A stretch of DNA of 64,000 nucleotides from Kutzneria buriramensis (GTDB lineage Bacteria > Actinomycetota > Actinomycetes > Mycobacteriales > Pseudonocardiaceae): the NCBI RefSeq assembly GCF_003387475.1, contig NZ_QUNO01000012.1, positions 186,001 through 250,000 on the forward strand, read 5' to 3'. A model generated the notes under the pieces. That model made no database searches, was not told the origin of the DNA, and saw nothing but the letters and a program-made list of their open reading frames with translations. A program made the position numbers and the translations under genes. Positions 51,898 through 60,533 of the stretch are shown here, piece by piece (the stretch's first letter is position 1; each line of letters opens with the position of its first letter).

Positions 51898-52640
51898 CAG
51901 CTCACCACCAGGTTCAGGCGCTGGATGCCCCAGTCGTTGGCCTCGTTGCCGGGCAACCACACGTCCACGATGTCGTCCTTGATCCAGCTGCCGATGTCGG
52001 CCGCGTAGCAGCTGCCGTAGCCGGGCACCGTGAACCTGGTGCCCCACGGGATGTTGCGGGCGTCGACCGCGCAGAAGCCGGGGCCGGCGTTGTAGCCCAG
52101 GGCGGTCTGCCCGCTGTCGTTGTAGGAGGTGACGCGGTAGTTGAGCACCGTGCCCTTGGGCAGGGCCCAGGGCGCGAGCTTGTTGTCCGCACCGACCCGG
52201 TAGGAGGTCGAGATCTGGCCGATGGACGGCTCCGAGCCGGAGGCGTCGCTCATGGCGTAGACCTGGTAGTTCGCGTTCTGGCAGGGGCTGTTGTCGGTCA
52301 CCGTGAGCGTCGGCTGGCCCCAGTCGCTGATCCACTGGAGCGCCTGGCCGTTGCGGAACGCCCGGTAGGCGACCGCGCCGGCCACCCGGTTGAAGGTGAA
52401 GGTGACGGTGCTGCCGGAGACTCCGCCGGCCACGCCGGTCGGGGCGGGCAGCCGGCCGCTGACGTTGACGGGCGGGACGAGGGTGCCGGGGCCGTGGCCG
52501 CCGGTCACCGGTCGGTCCGGGATCGGACCCGTGTAGAAGTGCTGACATGCGGGGAAGGAGGTGGCCGCCTGGGCCGGGGCGGCCGTGACCGCACCGGAGA
52601 TGATCATCAGGGCGGCCGCGAGCAGGGCGGAAGGGCGCAT
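51897..52640 (-). CDS. Secreted 3D-domain protein with fibronectin-like module
   Basis: A 247-residue secreted protein. A signal peptide to about AQA is followed by a FnIII-like module (about 62-155) and a C-terminal double-psi barrel of the 3D/RlpA/MltA type (ALGYNAGPGFCAVDARNIPWGTRFTVPG, then YAADIGSWIKDDIVDVWLPG), with the three conserved aspartates visible. Such domains cut or bind peptidoglycan or other glycans, including as lytic transglycosylases. AGAGAGG precedes the ATG. It is co-translated with the chitinase, so it likely helps attack cell walls or chitin-bearing walls of competitors. Confidence 0.82.
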   Translation of the reverse strand: MRPSALLAAALMIISGAVTAAPAQAATSFPACQHFYTGPIPDRPVTGGHGPGTLVPPVNVSGRLPAPTGVAGGVSGSTVTFTFNRVAGAVAYRAFRNGQALQWISDWGQPTLTVTDNSPCQNANYQVYAMSDASGSEPSIGQISTSYRVGADNKLAPWALPKGTVLNYRVTSYNDSGQTALGYNAGPGFCAVDARNIPWGTRFTVPGYGSCYAADIGSWIKDDIVDVWLPGNEANDWGIQRLNLVVS

Positions 52641-52809
52641 GTTCGTGGGCCTCTCTGCGGCAGGGGAGCGGAGAGTGGTGCACGGACAGCGGGGTGGTGT
52701 GGGGGCGAGGGCGCGTCACGCCCCCACACCACGGCTGTCGCCCACTGGGGGTGACCCTCCGCTCTACGCGGCGGGCGACCCGGTGGGTTCACGTCGCATT
52801 CAGACCGTA

Positions 52810-52847
52810 AGTGGCCTAGACCACAACGTCAATGGGTCTAGACCTTT
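52810..52847. promoter_or_regulatory. Tandem DasR-type (dre) operators for the chitinase operon
   Basis: GGTCTAGACC (52835-52844) is a perfect ten-base dre core, and GGCCTAGACC (52813-52822) differs by one base. Their centres are 22 bases (two helix turns) apart. They lie between 52640 (chitinase operon, - strand) and 52879 (MetE-like gene, + strand). Streptomyces chitinase promoters carry similar paired repeats. Confidence 0.7.
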
Positions 52848-52878
52848 TTAGGGAGATTTCGGGAAAGAGGAAAGACTG

Positions 52879-53919
52879 GTGACCGTGGAGAACGCACCTT
52901 GGCCCGCGGCCGCGGCGACCGGGATCGGGTCCCTGCCCGGAACCGACCCGGGGGAGGCCAACCGGGTCGTCGTCGGTGAGCTGCCCGACCTGCCGCACCT
53001 GGCCGAACTGCCGGCGCGCGGGGTCGGGGCCGACATGATCGGCCGCACCGCCGGCCTGCTGGTCGACCTGGCCGTGGAGGTCGTGCCGTCCGGCTACCGG
53101 GTCGCCACCAGGCCCGGCCGCGACCACCGCCGGGCCGTCGACCTGATGCGATTCGATCTAGACGCTTTCCAGGACGCCGTCGAGCGGGGCGCAAAGCCGT
53201 CGGCGGTGAAGGTCCAGCTCACCGGCCCGTGGACCCTGAGCTCGCTGGTGGAGTTGCCGCGCGGGCACCGCGTGCTGACCGACGCCGGCGCGCTGCGGGA
53301 GTTCACCGAGTCGCTGTCCGAGGGGCTCGCCGCACACGTCGCCGAGGTGTCCAAGCGGACGGGTGCAAACGTCGTCGTGCAACTGGACGAGCCGATGCTC
53401 CCGGCCGTGCTCAACGGCCTGCTGCCCACCCCGTCCAAGCTCGGCACCGTCCCGCCGGTCGCCGAGCCCGAGGCCCGTGAGCTCCTCGGCACCGTCGTCG
53501 AGGCCGCCCGGCGGGCCACCGGCCAGCCCGTCATCGTGCACTGCTGCGCCGACAAACCCCCGCTCCGCCTCCTCCGCAAAGCCGGCGCCGACGCCCTCGC
53601 GTTCGACGTCACCCTGCTCCGGAAGGCCTCCGCCCAGGTACTCGACGAGGTCGGCGAGACCTGGGACGACGGCGCGGTGTTGTTCCTGGGCCTGGTGCCC
53701 AGCACCGACCCCGGCCGCCCCCTAACCCTGAAGTCGGTCGCCGACCCCGCCCTGGACCTCGTGGACCAGCTCGGCTTCCCCCGCACCCTGTTGGCCGAGC
53801 GCGCGGTCCCCACCCCCACCTGCGGCCTCTCCGGCGCCGACCACGCCTGGGCCCGCCGCGCCATGGCCCTCTCGCGGGACGTCGCCAAGGCCTTCCTGGA
53901 GCCCCCGGACTCCTGGTGA
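52879..53919 (+). CDS. MetE-like methionine synthase family protein (Rv3015c-like)
   Basis: A 346-residue protein corresponding to the C-terminal, catalytic half of cobalamin-independent methionine synthase. The barrel shows AAATGIGSLPGTDP at the start, VQLDEPMLPAV, zinc-ligand candidates HCCADKP and CGLSGADHAW. Full MetE has about 750 residues, so the folate-binding N-half is absent; stand-alone versions have unclear methyl donors. It starts with GTG after AGAGGAAAG. In M. tuberculosis the like gene Rv3015c lies next to ligA, which also occurs here about 8 kb downstream. Confidence 0.82.
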   Translation: MTVENAPWPAAAATGIGSLPGTDPGEANRVVVGELPDLPHLAELPARGVGADMIGRTAGLLVDLAVEVVPSGYRVATRPGRDHRRAVDLMRFDLDAFQDAVERGAKPSAVKVQLTGPWTLSSLVELPRGHRVLTDAGALREFTESLSEGLAAHVAEVSKRTGANVVVQLDEPMLPAVLNGLLPTPSKLGTVPPVAEPEARELLGTVVEAARRATGQPVIVHCCADKPPLRLLRKAGADALAFDVTLLRKASAQVLDEVGETWDDGAVLFLGLVPSTDPGRPLTLKSVADPALDLVDQLGFPRTLLAERAVPTPTCGLSGADHAWARRAMALSRDVAKAFLEPPDSW

Positions 53920-53928
53920 GTCTCCATG

Positions 53929-54060
53929 CACGTGAGTGGCTCACTTGGCTTCGTGGGCCACCTGAGCCACTCCCATGGCTTCTCTCCGGACGCAGCCCGA
54001 CGGCCCCCGCGCCACCGCGCCCGCGCCACCTTCCGCCGCACGTGAGTGGCTCGTTTCGCT
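53929..54060. repeat. Family B repeat copies
   Basis: Copies at 53929-53950 and 54039-54060. The first equals the left arm at 9033-9054 in 21 of 22 positions, the second differs at four further sites. Only the first retains a right arm able to fold. Confidence 0.55.
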
Positions 54061-54185
54061 CCCGCCGCCAACTGCGCCGCTCGCTTGGCTTCCCGGCCGG
54101 CGTTGGTGGTTCGATTCAGGCCGGTTTCGTCCAGAAGATCCCCTTGACCCTCCACTGGAGTGTGACGTAGCTTTCACCCAATCGT

Positions 54186-54202
54186 TTAGGAAACTTTCTT
54201 AA
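54186..54202. promoter_or_regulatory. Operator-like palindrome upstream of the GH9 gene
   Basis: TTAGGAAACTTTCTTAA, an odd-centred palindrome with seven of eight pairs matching, stands 44 bases before the GH9 start. Similar TAGGAAA...TTTCCTA motifs occur before secreted glycoside hydrolases of actinomycetes as I recall. The regulator is unknown to me. Confidence 0.4.
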
Positions 54203-54246
54203 CTTTTTGGGCTCCACCGCCGCCGGCCCCTGTACCGGAGGACCCC

Positions 54247-56106
54247 ATGCGAGTTGGGACAGCTGCGATCGCGACCCTCGCCGCGGCCGCATCGGTGACG
54301 TTCGCCGTGCCCGCGGCGGCCGCCACCACCGCCCAGATCCGTGTCGACCAGGTCGGCTACGCCACCGGGGAGACCAAGGCCGCCTACCTGATGGGCACGA
54401 CCTCGAACGCGGGCGCCTCGTTCTCCGTGGTCGACTCGACCGGAAAGTCGGTGCTGACCGGCAAGGTCGGCGCGAGCACCGGCAACTGGAGCACGGCGTA
54501 CTCCGCCGTCTACCCGATCGACATCTCCGGTCTCCAGACCGCCGGGACCTACCAGATCAAGGTCGGCGGCACGGTGTCGCCGAAGTTCCAGGTGGACAGC
54601 GCCGCCGCGCTGTACTCGCCGATCGCCGACGACGTGGTGAAGTTCTTCCAGGTCCAGCGGGACGGCGACAACGTCATCCCGGGCGTGCTCAACCGCAAGC
54701 CGAGCCACCTCGCCGACAAGACCGCGTCCGTCTACGCCGTGCCGACCTTCACCGGCGACGACACGATCACCAGCAAGATGACCAAGACCGGCGTCACCGT
54801 CGACGCCTCCGGCGGCTGGTTCGACGCCGGCGACTTCCTCAAGTTCACCGAGACCACCTCGTACGCGGTGACCAACCTGCTGCTGTCCGAGCGGGCCCGC
54901 GGCAGCGCGTCGCTGACCACCGAGGCGCGGTACGGCCTGGACTTCCTGGGCAAGATGTGGGACGCCAAGAACGGCGTGCTGTACGCGCAGGTCGGCGTCG
55001 GCGGCGGCAGCAGCAAGGAGAACTTCGACGGCGACCACGACGTGTGGCGACTGCCGGAGGCCGACGACGCGCTCAACGTCAAGCCCGGCGACGCCGACTA
55101 CTACGTCAAGTTCCGCCCGGTGTTCGCGGCCAACAAGGCCGGCGCGAAGATCAGCCCGAACCTCGCCGGCCGGGTGGCGGCGGCGTTCGCGGTGGCCGCG
55201 CAGAACCTGGCCGCCACCGACAAGACCAAGGCACAGCAGTACCTGTCCACCGCTGCCGCGATCTACGCACTGGCCGACACCTCCGGCGGCAGCATCGTCT
55301 CCGCCTACCCGCACGGCTACTACCCCGAGTCGTCCTATCTGGACGACCTGGAGCTCGGCGCCACCGAACTGTCGCTGGCCGGTACCGCGCTCGGCGACAG
55401 CCGCGCCACCGGCTGGGCCACCGACGCCGGCAAGTACGCCAGCTCCTACCTGGCCAGCAGCGACAAGGGCACGCTTAACGTCTACGACACCAGCGCCGAG
55501 GCCCACGCCGACCTCGTCAAGGTGCTGCGTTCGCCGAACGCCCCGAAGCTGGCGGTCACCGAGGCGCAGCTGACCGGTGACCTGGCCCGCCAGCTGTCCG
55601 ACGGCGTCGCCGAGGCGGCCAAGAGCCCGTTCCGCACCGGCGCCTCCGTCACCGACTTCGACGTCGCCAGCCACAGCTTCGGCTTCGTGGCCACCGCCCT
55701 GCTCTACGGCCAGCTGACCGGCAAGCACGACTACGACGCCTTCGCCACCCAGCAGCGCGACTTCACCCTCGGCTCCAACGCGTGGGGCACCTCGCTGGTG
55801 GTCGGCGTCGGCAGCACCTTCCCGGACTGCATGCAGCACCAGGTGGCCAACCTGGCCGGCAGCCTCACCGGCGGCACCAAGGTCGCCGTCGGCGCGGTGG
55901 TCAACGGCCCGAACAACGCCAGCCTCTTCAAGAGCATCGACAGCCTGCCCGACGGCGGCAAGAAGTGCGGCATCACCTCCTACAAGACGTACGACTCGAC
56001 CACGTCGCGGTACATGGACGACGCGCGCACGTGGCAGAGCTCTGAGCCGGCGATCGACTTCACCTCGACCGCCGCGCTCGCGTTCAGCCTGACTGCGGCA
56101 GGCTGA
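54247..56106 (+). CDS. Secreted GH9 family glycoside hydrolase
   Basis: A 619-residue secreted enzyme. A signal peptide (about 1-27) leads into an Ig-like domain (QIRVDQVGYATGETKAAYLM, about 28-120) and an (alpha/alpha)6 GH9 barrel. The base Asp is in GGWFDAGDFLKF and the acid Glu in SSEPAIDFTSTAALA. Canonical endoglucanases read GGWYDAGDHVKF and PHHR where this protein has phenylalanines and PDCMQHQVA, so it is a divergent branch and may not cut plain cellulose. There is no CBM or dockerin. AGGA lies before the ATG. Confidence 0.88.
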   Translation: MRVGTAAIATLAAAASVTFAVPAAAATTAQIRVDQVGYATGETKAAYLMGTTSNAGASFSVVDSTGKSVLTGKVGASTGNWSTAYSAVYPIDISGLQTAGTYQIKVGGTVSPKFQVDSAAALYSPIADDVVKFFQVQRDGDNVIPGVLNRKPSHLADKTASVYAVPTFTGDDTITSKMTKTGVTVDASGGWFDAGDFLKFTETTSYAVTNLLLSERARGSASLTTEARYGLDFLGKMWDAKNGVLYAQVGVGGGSSKENFDGDHDVWRLPEADDALNVKPGDADYYVKFRPVFAANKAGAKISPNLAGRVAAAFAVAAQNLAATDKTKAQQYLSTAAAIYALADTSGGSIVSAYPHGYYPESSYLDDLELGATELSLAGTALGDSRATGWATDAGKYASSYLASSDKGTLNVYDTSAEAHADLVKVLRSPNAPKLAVTEAQLTGDLARQLSDGVAEAAKSPFRTGASVTDFDVASHSFGFVATALLYGQLTGKHDYDAFATQQRDFTLGSNAWGTSLVVGVGSTFPDCMQHQVANLAGSLTGGTKVAVGAVVNGPNNASLFKSIDSLPDGGKKCGITSYKTYDSTTSRYMDDARTWQSSEPAIDFTSTAALAFSLTAAG

Positions 56107-56117
56107 CGGCAGGGAAG

Positions 56118-56152
56118 GAAGGGCCGCCCGCCTCCTGGTCGGGCGGCCCTTC
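56118..56152. terminator. 13-bp hairpin between convergent genes
   Basis: GAAGGGCCGCCCG (56118-56130) pairs perfectly with 56140-56152 around a nine-base loop, eleven bases after the GH9 stop. Confidence 0.75.
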
Positions 56153-56222
56153 GCCGTGTCACCGGAGCTTCAGGGTCACCTGGACCGGATCTCCCGTCAC
56201 GCCGAGAACGCGCGCCGGACCC

Positions 56223-57569
56223 CTAGCACTCGGCCTTCGGCGGGACGCCCGTGAGTAAGTACCTGTCCACCAATGGAATCACGCACGCATTGCCGGTGGC
56301 GTAGAGCTCGTGGCCGCTGTCGTCGTGGCGGATCCAGCCGCTGCCGGGAACGCGGGAGGCGACCCGGTTCGTCGCCGGGAAGTCGCCCCAGGTCCCGACG
56401 GCCAACATGGGCGGGAGGTGCGCCGGCAGCGGCCGAGGTGGGTTGTTCGCGGCGCCGGGCCAGCCGACGCAGGCCAGCGTGAAGGCGACCATCGTGCCGG
56501 CGGCGCCGAGAACCGGGTCGACACGGGTCAGTCGGGTCTCGGATGCCGTCAGGTCGGCGAGGCTGCGCGGCGCGGGCCACTCGTGGCATTCGGACACCGG
56601 ATATCCCATGTGGGAGACGGGAAACGCCGACTTGTCACCGTGCTCCGCCTTGGTCAGGTCCGTCGCCAGCTGCGGGAAGTCCGCACGGCCGGAGCGGATC
56701 AGCCGGATGGACATCGTCACCCTGGAGCTCCAGTCGTCCAGTGCGGTGGCCACGACCTTCGGCACGTCCTGGCCGTGCAGGGCGCAGGTGTCGTCGGCCG
56801 CACACCAGTCCGAGAACCGTTGCAGGCGAGCGACATTGTCCCGCGCGAGCGCGTCCTGGGCGCGGTCGAAGTCGATGCTGTGGTCGCCGGTGCCGTCCAT
56901 CACCATGGTGCGCACCCGATCCGGGTACAGGTCGGCATAGGTCTGGCCGTAGACGCCGCCGTACGACCCCATGTAGAGGTTGACCTTCGATTGGCCCAGG
57001 GCACGGCGGATGGCGTCCATGTCACGGGCGTTGGACAGCGTGTCCATGTGGTCGAACAGCGTCGGATCCTGCGCGCGGCAGGCGTTTGCGGCGGCCGCGT
57101 TGGACGCGGCCAGCGCCGCGAAGCCGGCCTGGGTCGTGGGCGGTGTCGGCATACCAGAGTTCGGTAAGGACTTGAGACACGACCAGTCGATGGTCGGGGT
57201 GCCCATCCCACCGAGCAGGCCGTAACCGCGTGGATCCCAGGTGATGACGTCCATGTGTTGCCGCAGCTGGTCGAACGGCTGGGAGCCCGGTGAGAGCAGC
57301 CGGCCGCCCATCACCTCGACCCCCGGCGCGCCCGGGCCGCCGTAGTTCACCAGCACCGTGCCCTGCGACGGGCCCGTCGCCTTGAGCCGTCCGAGCGCGA
57401 GGGTCACCTTGCGGCCGCCGGGGTCGTTCCAGTCCAGCGGCACGGAGAGCGTGGCGCACTCCATGTGGTCGGGGCCGTCGTTCGGACACGGCGACCAGTT
57501 CAACGCGGGCGTGGCAGCTGGCGTCAGGGGCAACACGGCTGTGGCGAGTGCCAGGAGCAGTGGCTTCAT
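56223..57569 (-). CDS. Secreted alpha/beta-hydrolase, tripeptidyl aminopeptidase family
   Basis: A 448-residue secreted serine peptidase of the Streptomyces tripeptidyl/proline aminopeptidase group (S33). A signal peptide (LLLALATAVLPLTPAATPA) precedes the hydrolase domain; the nucleophile is in MGSYGGVYG, the oxyanion loop in VNYGGPGAPG, the acid is probably Asp in GTWGDFPATN, and the His is in DDSGHELYATGNAC. The C-terminal TAP-like domain is present. It starts at ATG 57569 without a clear ribosome site. It is divergent from the two-component system, 111 bases away, which may control it. Confidence 0.88.
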   Translation of the reverse strand: MKPLLLALATAVLPLTPAATPALNWSPCPNDGPDHMECATLSVPLDWNDPGGRKVTLALGRLKATGPSQGTVLVNYGGPGAPGVEVMGGRLLSPGSQPFDQLRQHMDVITWDPRGYGLLGGMGTPTIDWSCLKSLPNSGMPTPPTTQAGFAALAASNAAAANACRAQDPTLFDHMDTLSNARDMDAIRRALGQSKVNLYMGSYGGVYGQTYADLYPDRVRTMVMDGTGDHSIDFDRAQDALARDNVARLQRFSDWCAADDTCALHGQDVPKVVATALDDWSSRVTMSIRLIRSGRADFPQLATDLTKAEHGDKSAFPVSHMGYPVSECHEWPAPRSLADLTASETRLTRVDPVLGAAGTMVAFTLACVGWPGAANNPPRPLPAHLPPMLAVGTWGDFPATNRVASRVPGSGWIRHDDSGHELYATGNACVIPLVDRYLLTGVPPKAEC

Positions 57570-57667
57570 GCCGGCCACGATGCCGGGGAGGGCGGGGGCG
57601 GCGCGTCTGTCTGGAGGCCCGTTCCGATCTCTGTCTCCAGGCAGATGTGAGCGCCGCGCGGGTCCGC

Positions 57668-57673
57668 TAGCGT
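57668..57673 (+). promoter_or_regulatory. -10 element of a leaderless promoter (TAGCGT)
   Basis: TAGCGT stands exactly seven bases before ATG 57681 of the histidine kinase gene, and no Shine-Dalgarno sequence is seen. Confidence 0.55.
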
Positions 57674-57680
57674 TGGCGTG

Positions 57681-58721
57681 ATGGGGATCCGGCGGCTTGC
57701 GGCAAGGGACTGCGTGCTCGCAGTCTCCTACCTCATGTTCCTGCTGGCCGCCACCGGTGTGAACGCGCCGGCGCCGGTGTGGCTGCGGATACTCGTGCTG
57801 GCCGGAACCGCGCTGCCGATCGGGATCCGGCGGCTGTGGCCGCTGCCGGTGTTCGCGTTCGTGCTGACCATGACGTGGTTGTCGGTGCTGCTCGGTATCA
57901 TGGTCGACCCGTTCGTCGCGGCGGGATGCTGCCTGTACGTGGTCGCGCTCGACGAGACCGGCCGGCGCTGGCCGACCGTGCTGGCGATCACCGGCCTGGG
58001 CGCCACCGGGGCCTTGGTCGGGCGGGGCGTGACCGGTCCGTTCTGGACCTTCTCCAACATCGGCGCGGTCGTGTTCGGTGCGCTGGTGCTCGGCGGGGCG
58101 TGGGCGATCGGCCGTTCCGTGCGCCGAAACCGTTGCTACGCCGCGAAACTGGCCGAACAGGCGGTGGTGGAGGAGCGGCTGCGCATCGCCCGGGAGCTGC
58201 ACGACGTGGTGGCGCACAGCCTGGGCGTCATCGCAGTCAAGGCCGGCGTCGCCAACCATCTGCCCGACTCCGCGCCGGATGCGTTGCGGGTCATCGAGGC
58301 CACCAGCCGCGAGGCGCTGGCGGAGATGCGGCGGATGCTGGGCGTGCTGCGCGCCGAGGAGCCGCTGCGCCCCGCGCCGGGGCTCGACGAGCTGCCCGAA
58401 CTCGCCGCGGTGGCAAGGGAAATGGGCGTGGAGGTCAGCCTGGACGTGCGCGGTGGCCCGTTGCCGGACGGCGTCGACCTGGCCGTGTACCGGATCGTGC
58501 AGGAGGCGCTGACCAACGTCGTCAAGCACGCGGCCCCGACCAGCTGTCAGGTGCTGGTGGACGTCGCCGCGACCGAGGTGCGGGTGGACGTGACGAATCA
58601 GGGCCGGTCGCACGGGCTGGTCGGCATGCGGGAACGCGTGGTGATGTTCGACGGCTCGCTCGCCGCCGGCCCGCGGCCCGGCGGCGGTTTCGCCGTGTCG
58701 GCAAGGCTTCCCTATGACTAG
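57681..58721 (+). CDS. NarL-type sensor histidine kinase
   Basis: A 346-residue kinase with four to six transmembrane helices in residues 1-140 and no large outside loop, so it probably senses membrane stress or a hydrophobic signal. The dimer/phosphoacceptor helix is RIARELHDVVAHSLG with His174; the N-box is QEALTNVVKHA, and the ATP lid is HGLVGMRERV. It overlaps the response regulator gene by eight bases. A GTG three bases earlier is possible, but the TAGCGT spacing favours ATG 57681. Partner is the next gene. Confidence 0.92.
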   Translation: MGIRRLAARDCVLAVSYLMFLLAATGVNAPAPVWLRILVLAGTALPIGIRRLWPLPVFAFVLTMTWLSVLLGIMVDPFVAAGCCLYVVALDETGRRWPTVLAITGLGATGALVGRGVTGPFWTFSNIGAVVFGALVLGGAWAIGRSVRRNRCYAAKLAEQAVVEERLRIARELHDVVAHSLGVIAVKAGVANHLPDSAPDALRVIEATSREALAEMRRMLGVLRAEEPLRPAPGLDELPELAAVAREMGVEVSLDVRGGPLPDGVDLAVYRIVQEALTNVVKHAAPTSCQVLVDVAATEVRVDVTNQGRSHGLVGMRERVVMFDGSLAAGPRPGGGFAVSARLPYD

Positions 58722-59370
58722 CGTCCTCATCGCCGACGACCAGGCGTTGCTTCGCGGCACTTTCCGGCTGCTGATCGACAGCGACCCGGGGCTGATCACC
58801 GTCGGCGAGGCCGAGAACGGCGCCGAGGCGGTCGCGCTCGCCCGGGCCGAGCGCCCGGACGTGGTGCTGATGGACATCCGGATGCCGGTGCTGGACGGCG
58901 TCGAGGCGACCCGGCAGATCTGCGCCGAGCTGGACACCAGGGTGCTGGTGCTGACCATGTTCGACCTGGACAGTCACGTGTTCGGCGCGCTGCGCGCCGG
59001 GGCCAGCGGCTTCCTGCTCAAGGACACGCCGCCGGCCGAACTGTTGGCCGCGATCCGGATCGTCGCCGCCGGTGACGCGCTGCTCGCGCCGTCGGTCACC
59101 CGCCGGCTGATCGCCGAGTTCGGCCGCACGCCGGCGCCGTCGCGGGCGACGCTGTCCGGCGTCACCCGGCGCGAGGAGGACGTGCTGCGGCTGGTCGGCC
59201 GTGGACTGTCCAATGCGGAGATCTCCGCCGAGCTGCACCTGGGCGTCGGCACCGTCAAGACGCACGTCAGCCACCTGCTCGGCAAGCTCGGCGCGCGCGA
59301 CCGGGCGCAACTCGTGGTGCTGGCCTATGAAACCGGCCTGATCACGCCGAATCGGCCCGGTTCGCCGTGA
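58714..59370 (+). CDS. NarL/FixJ-type response regulator
   Basis: A 218-residue regulator. The receiver domain (1-120) has Asp54 in VVLMDIRMP, the acidic pair Asp8-Asp9, and Lys in FLLKDTPP. The LuxR helix-turn-helix (about 150-210) reads TRREEDVLRLVGRGLSNAEI. It starts inside the kinase gene. Targets are unknown; the divergent peptidase gene and its own operon are likely candidates. Confidence 0.94.
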   Translation: MTSVLIADDQALLRGTFRLLIDSDPGLITVGEAENGAEAVALARAERPDVVLMDIRMPVLDGVEATRQICAELDTRVLVLTMFDLDSHVFGALRAGASGFLLKDTPPAELLAAIRIVAAGDALLAPSVTRRLIAEFGRTPAPSRATLSGVTRREEDVLRLVGRGLSNAEISAELHLGVGTVKTHVSHLLGKLGARDRAQLVVLAYETGLITPNRPGSP

Positions 59371-59552
59371 TCATGGTTTTCACCCCGGAGGGCGATTCAT
59401 CCCGTTCCCGGGGAGCCTGCGAATGCCGTTGAAACCGGTTTCCAGCTGGGAAAACTCGATTCGGTTCACCGTGTCGGCGATCGCACCCTGGCAATCCGTA
59501 CAGCCAACTCTTAGGGTCTTCACGGTTTCCTCTTCAGCTTCTCCGCAGGTGT

Positions 59553-60533
59553 ATGGCCGAGGCTAACGGCATGGGTCGAAATTCCGGGCCGGCGTGGACG
59601 CGCCACCGTGTGCTCGTTCTGCTGGCGGCCGTCGTGGCCGGCGCCGGGCTGGCGGCCGTCGTGGTCGGCGTCGACGGCAGTGTGGCGACGACCTCGGTCG
59701 CCGGCGCCGCGCAGCCGAAGGCGAAGTCCGCCGCGTCCACCGGCACGCTCGCGAAGACCCCGACGCCGGCGCCGGTCACCAGTTCCGCGGCCGCGCCGGC
59801 CAAGGTCGACCCGACCGCCGCGCTGTCCAATGCGATGGCGTCGCTGGCCGCGAACAAGACCGGGGACTTCTCCGTCGCCGTGCTCGACGAGGACACCGGC
59901 GTCACCGCCAGCTACAACGCCGCCGAGACCTACGCGACGGCCAGCATCGTCAAGGCCGACATCCTCGCCGTGCTGCTCTTCCAGGCGCAGCAGCAGGGCA
60001 CGCCGCTCACCGACGACGAGGACACGGCCGCCACTCAGATGATCGAGAACAGCGACAACGACTCCGCCACCACGCTGTGGGACGACGTGGGCAGCGCCGC
60101 CGGCATGTCCACCGCCAACGCCGCGTTCGGGCTGAAGGCGACCGTGCCCGGCTCGGACGACTACTGGGGCCTGACCACCACCACCGTCACCGACCAGCTG
60201 TCGGTGATGAGCGCGCTCACCTCGGCCAAGTCGCCGCTGGACGCCGCGTCCCGCAACTACGCCCTCGGCCTGATGCGCCAGATCGAGCCGGACCAGGTGT
60301 GGGGCGTGTCCGCCGCGGCCGACGCCGGCACCACGCCGGCGCTGAAGAACGGCTGGTTGCCGGTGGACTCCGACAACGACCTGTGGGCGATCAACAGCAT
60401 CGGCCAGATCAGCCACGGCGGTCACAGCTACCTGGTGGCGTTCCTGTCCAGCTCGCAGCCCGACGAGCAGACCGGCATCGACCAGGCCTCGGCGGTCTGC
60501 AAGGCCGCCGTCGCGGCCGTCGCCGGTGGCTGA
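59553..60533 (+). CDS. Class A beta-lactamase-like serine hydrolase
   Basis: A 326-residue exported protein. A membrane segment (HRVLVLLAAVVAGAGLAAVVVG) and a Pro/Ala/Ser linker precede a serine hydrolase domain with SxxK (TASIVKAD), SDN (IENSDNDSA) and a KNG instead of KTG box (LKNGWLP). The omega-loop Glu of class A enzymes is not obvious. It could be a beta-lactamase, a cell-wall carboxypeptidase or a surface protein of mycobacterial PBP-lipo type. The start may be ATG 59553 or 59571. Upstream, 182 bases hold no gene. Confidence 0.82.
   Translation: MAEANGMGRNSGPAWTRHRVLVLLAAVVAGAGLAAVVVGVDGSVATTSVAGAAQPKAKSAASTGTLAKTPTPAPVTSSAAAPAKVDPTAALSNAMASLAANKTGDFSVAVLDEDTGVTASYNAAETYATASIVKADILAVLLFQAQQQGTPLTDDEDTAATQMIENSDNDSATTLWDDVGSAAGMSTANAAFGLKATVPGSDDYWGLTTTTVTDQLSVMSALTSAKSPLDAASRNYALGLMRQIEPDQVWGVSAAADAGTTPALKNGWLPVDSDNDLWAINSIGQISHGGHSYLVAFLSSSQPDEQTGIDQASAVCKAAVAAVAGG

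Larger units (their letters stand above)
53920..54246. other. 327-base intergenic stretch with family B repeats
   Basis: No gene is evident. 53934-53943 (GAGTGGCTCA) pairs with 53963-53972 as a terminator-like hairpin after the MetE-like gene. GCACGTGAGTGGCTC occurs twice (53928-53942 and 54038-54052), 110 bases apart, and a third, worn copy lies near 54080. The rest is the upstream region of the GH9 gene, with an A/T-rich operator-like palindrome at 54186-54202. Confidence 0.55.
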
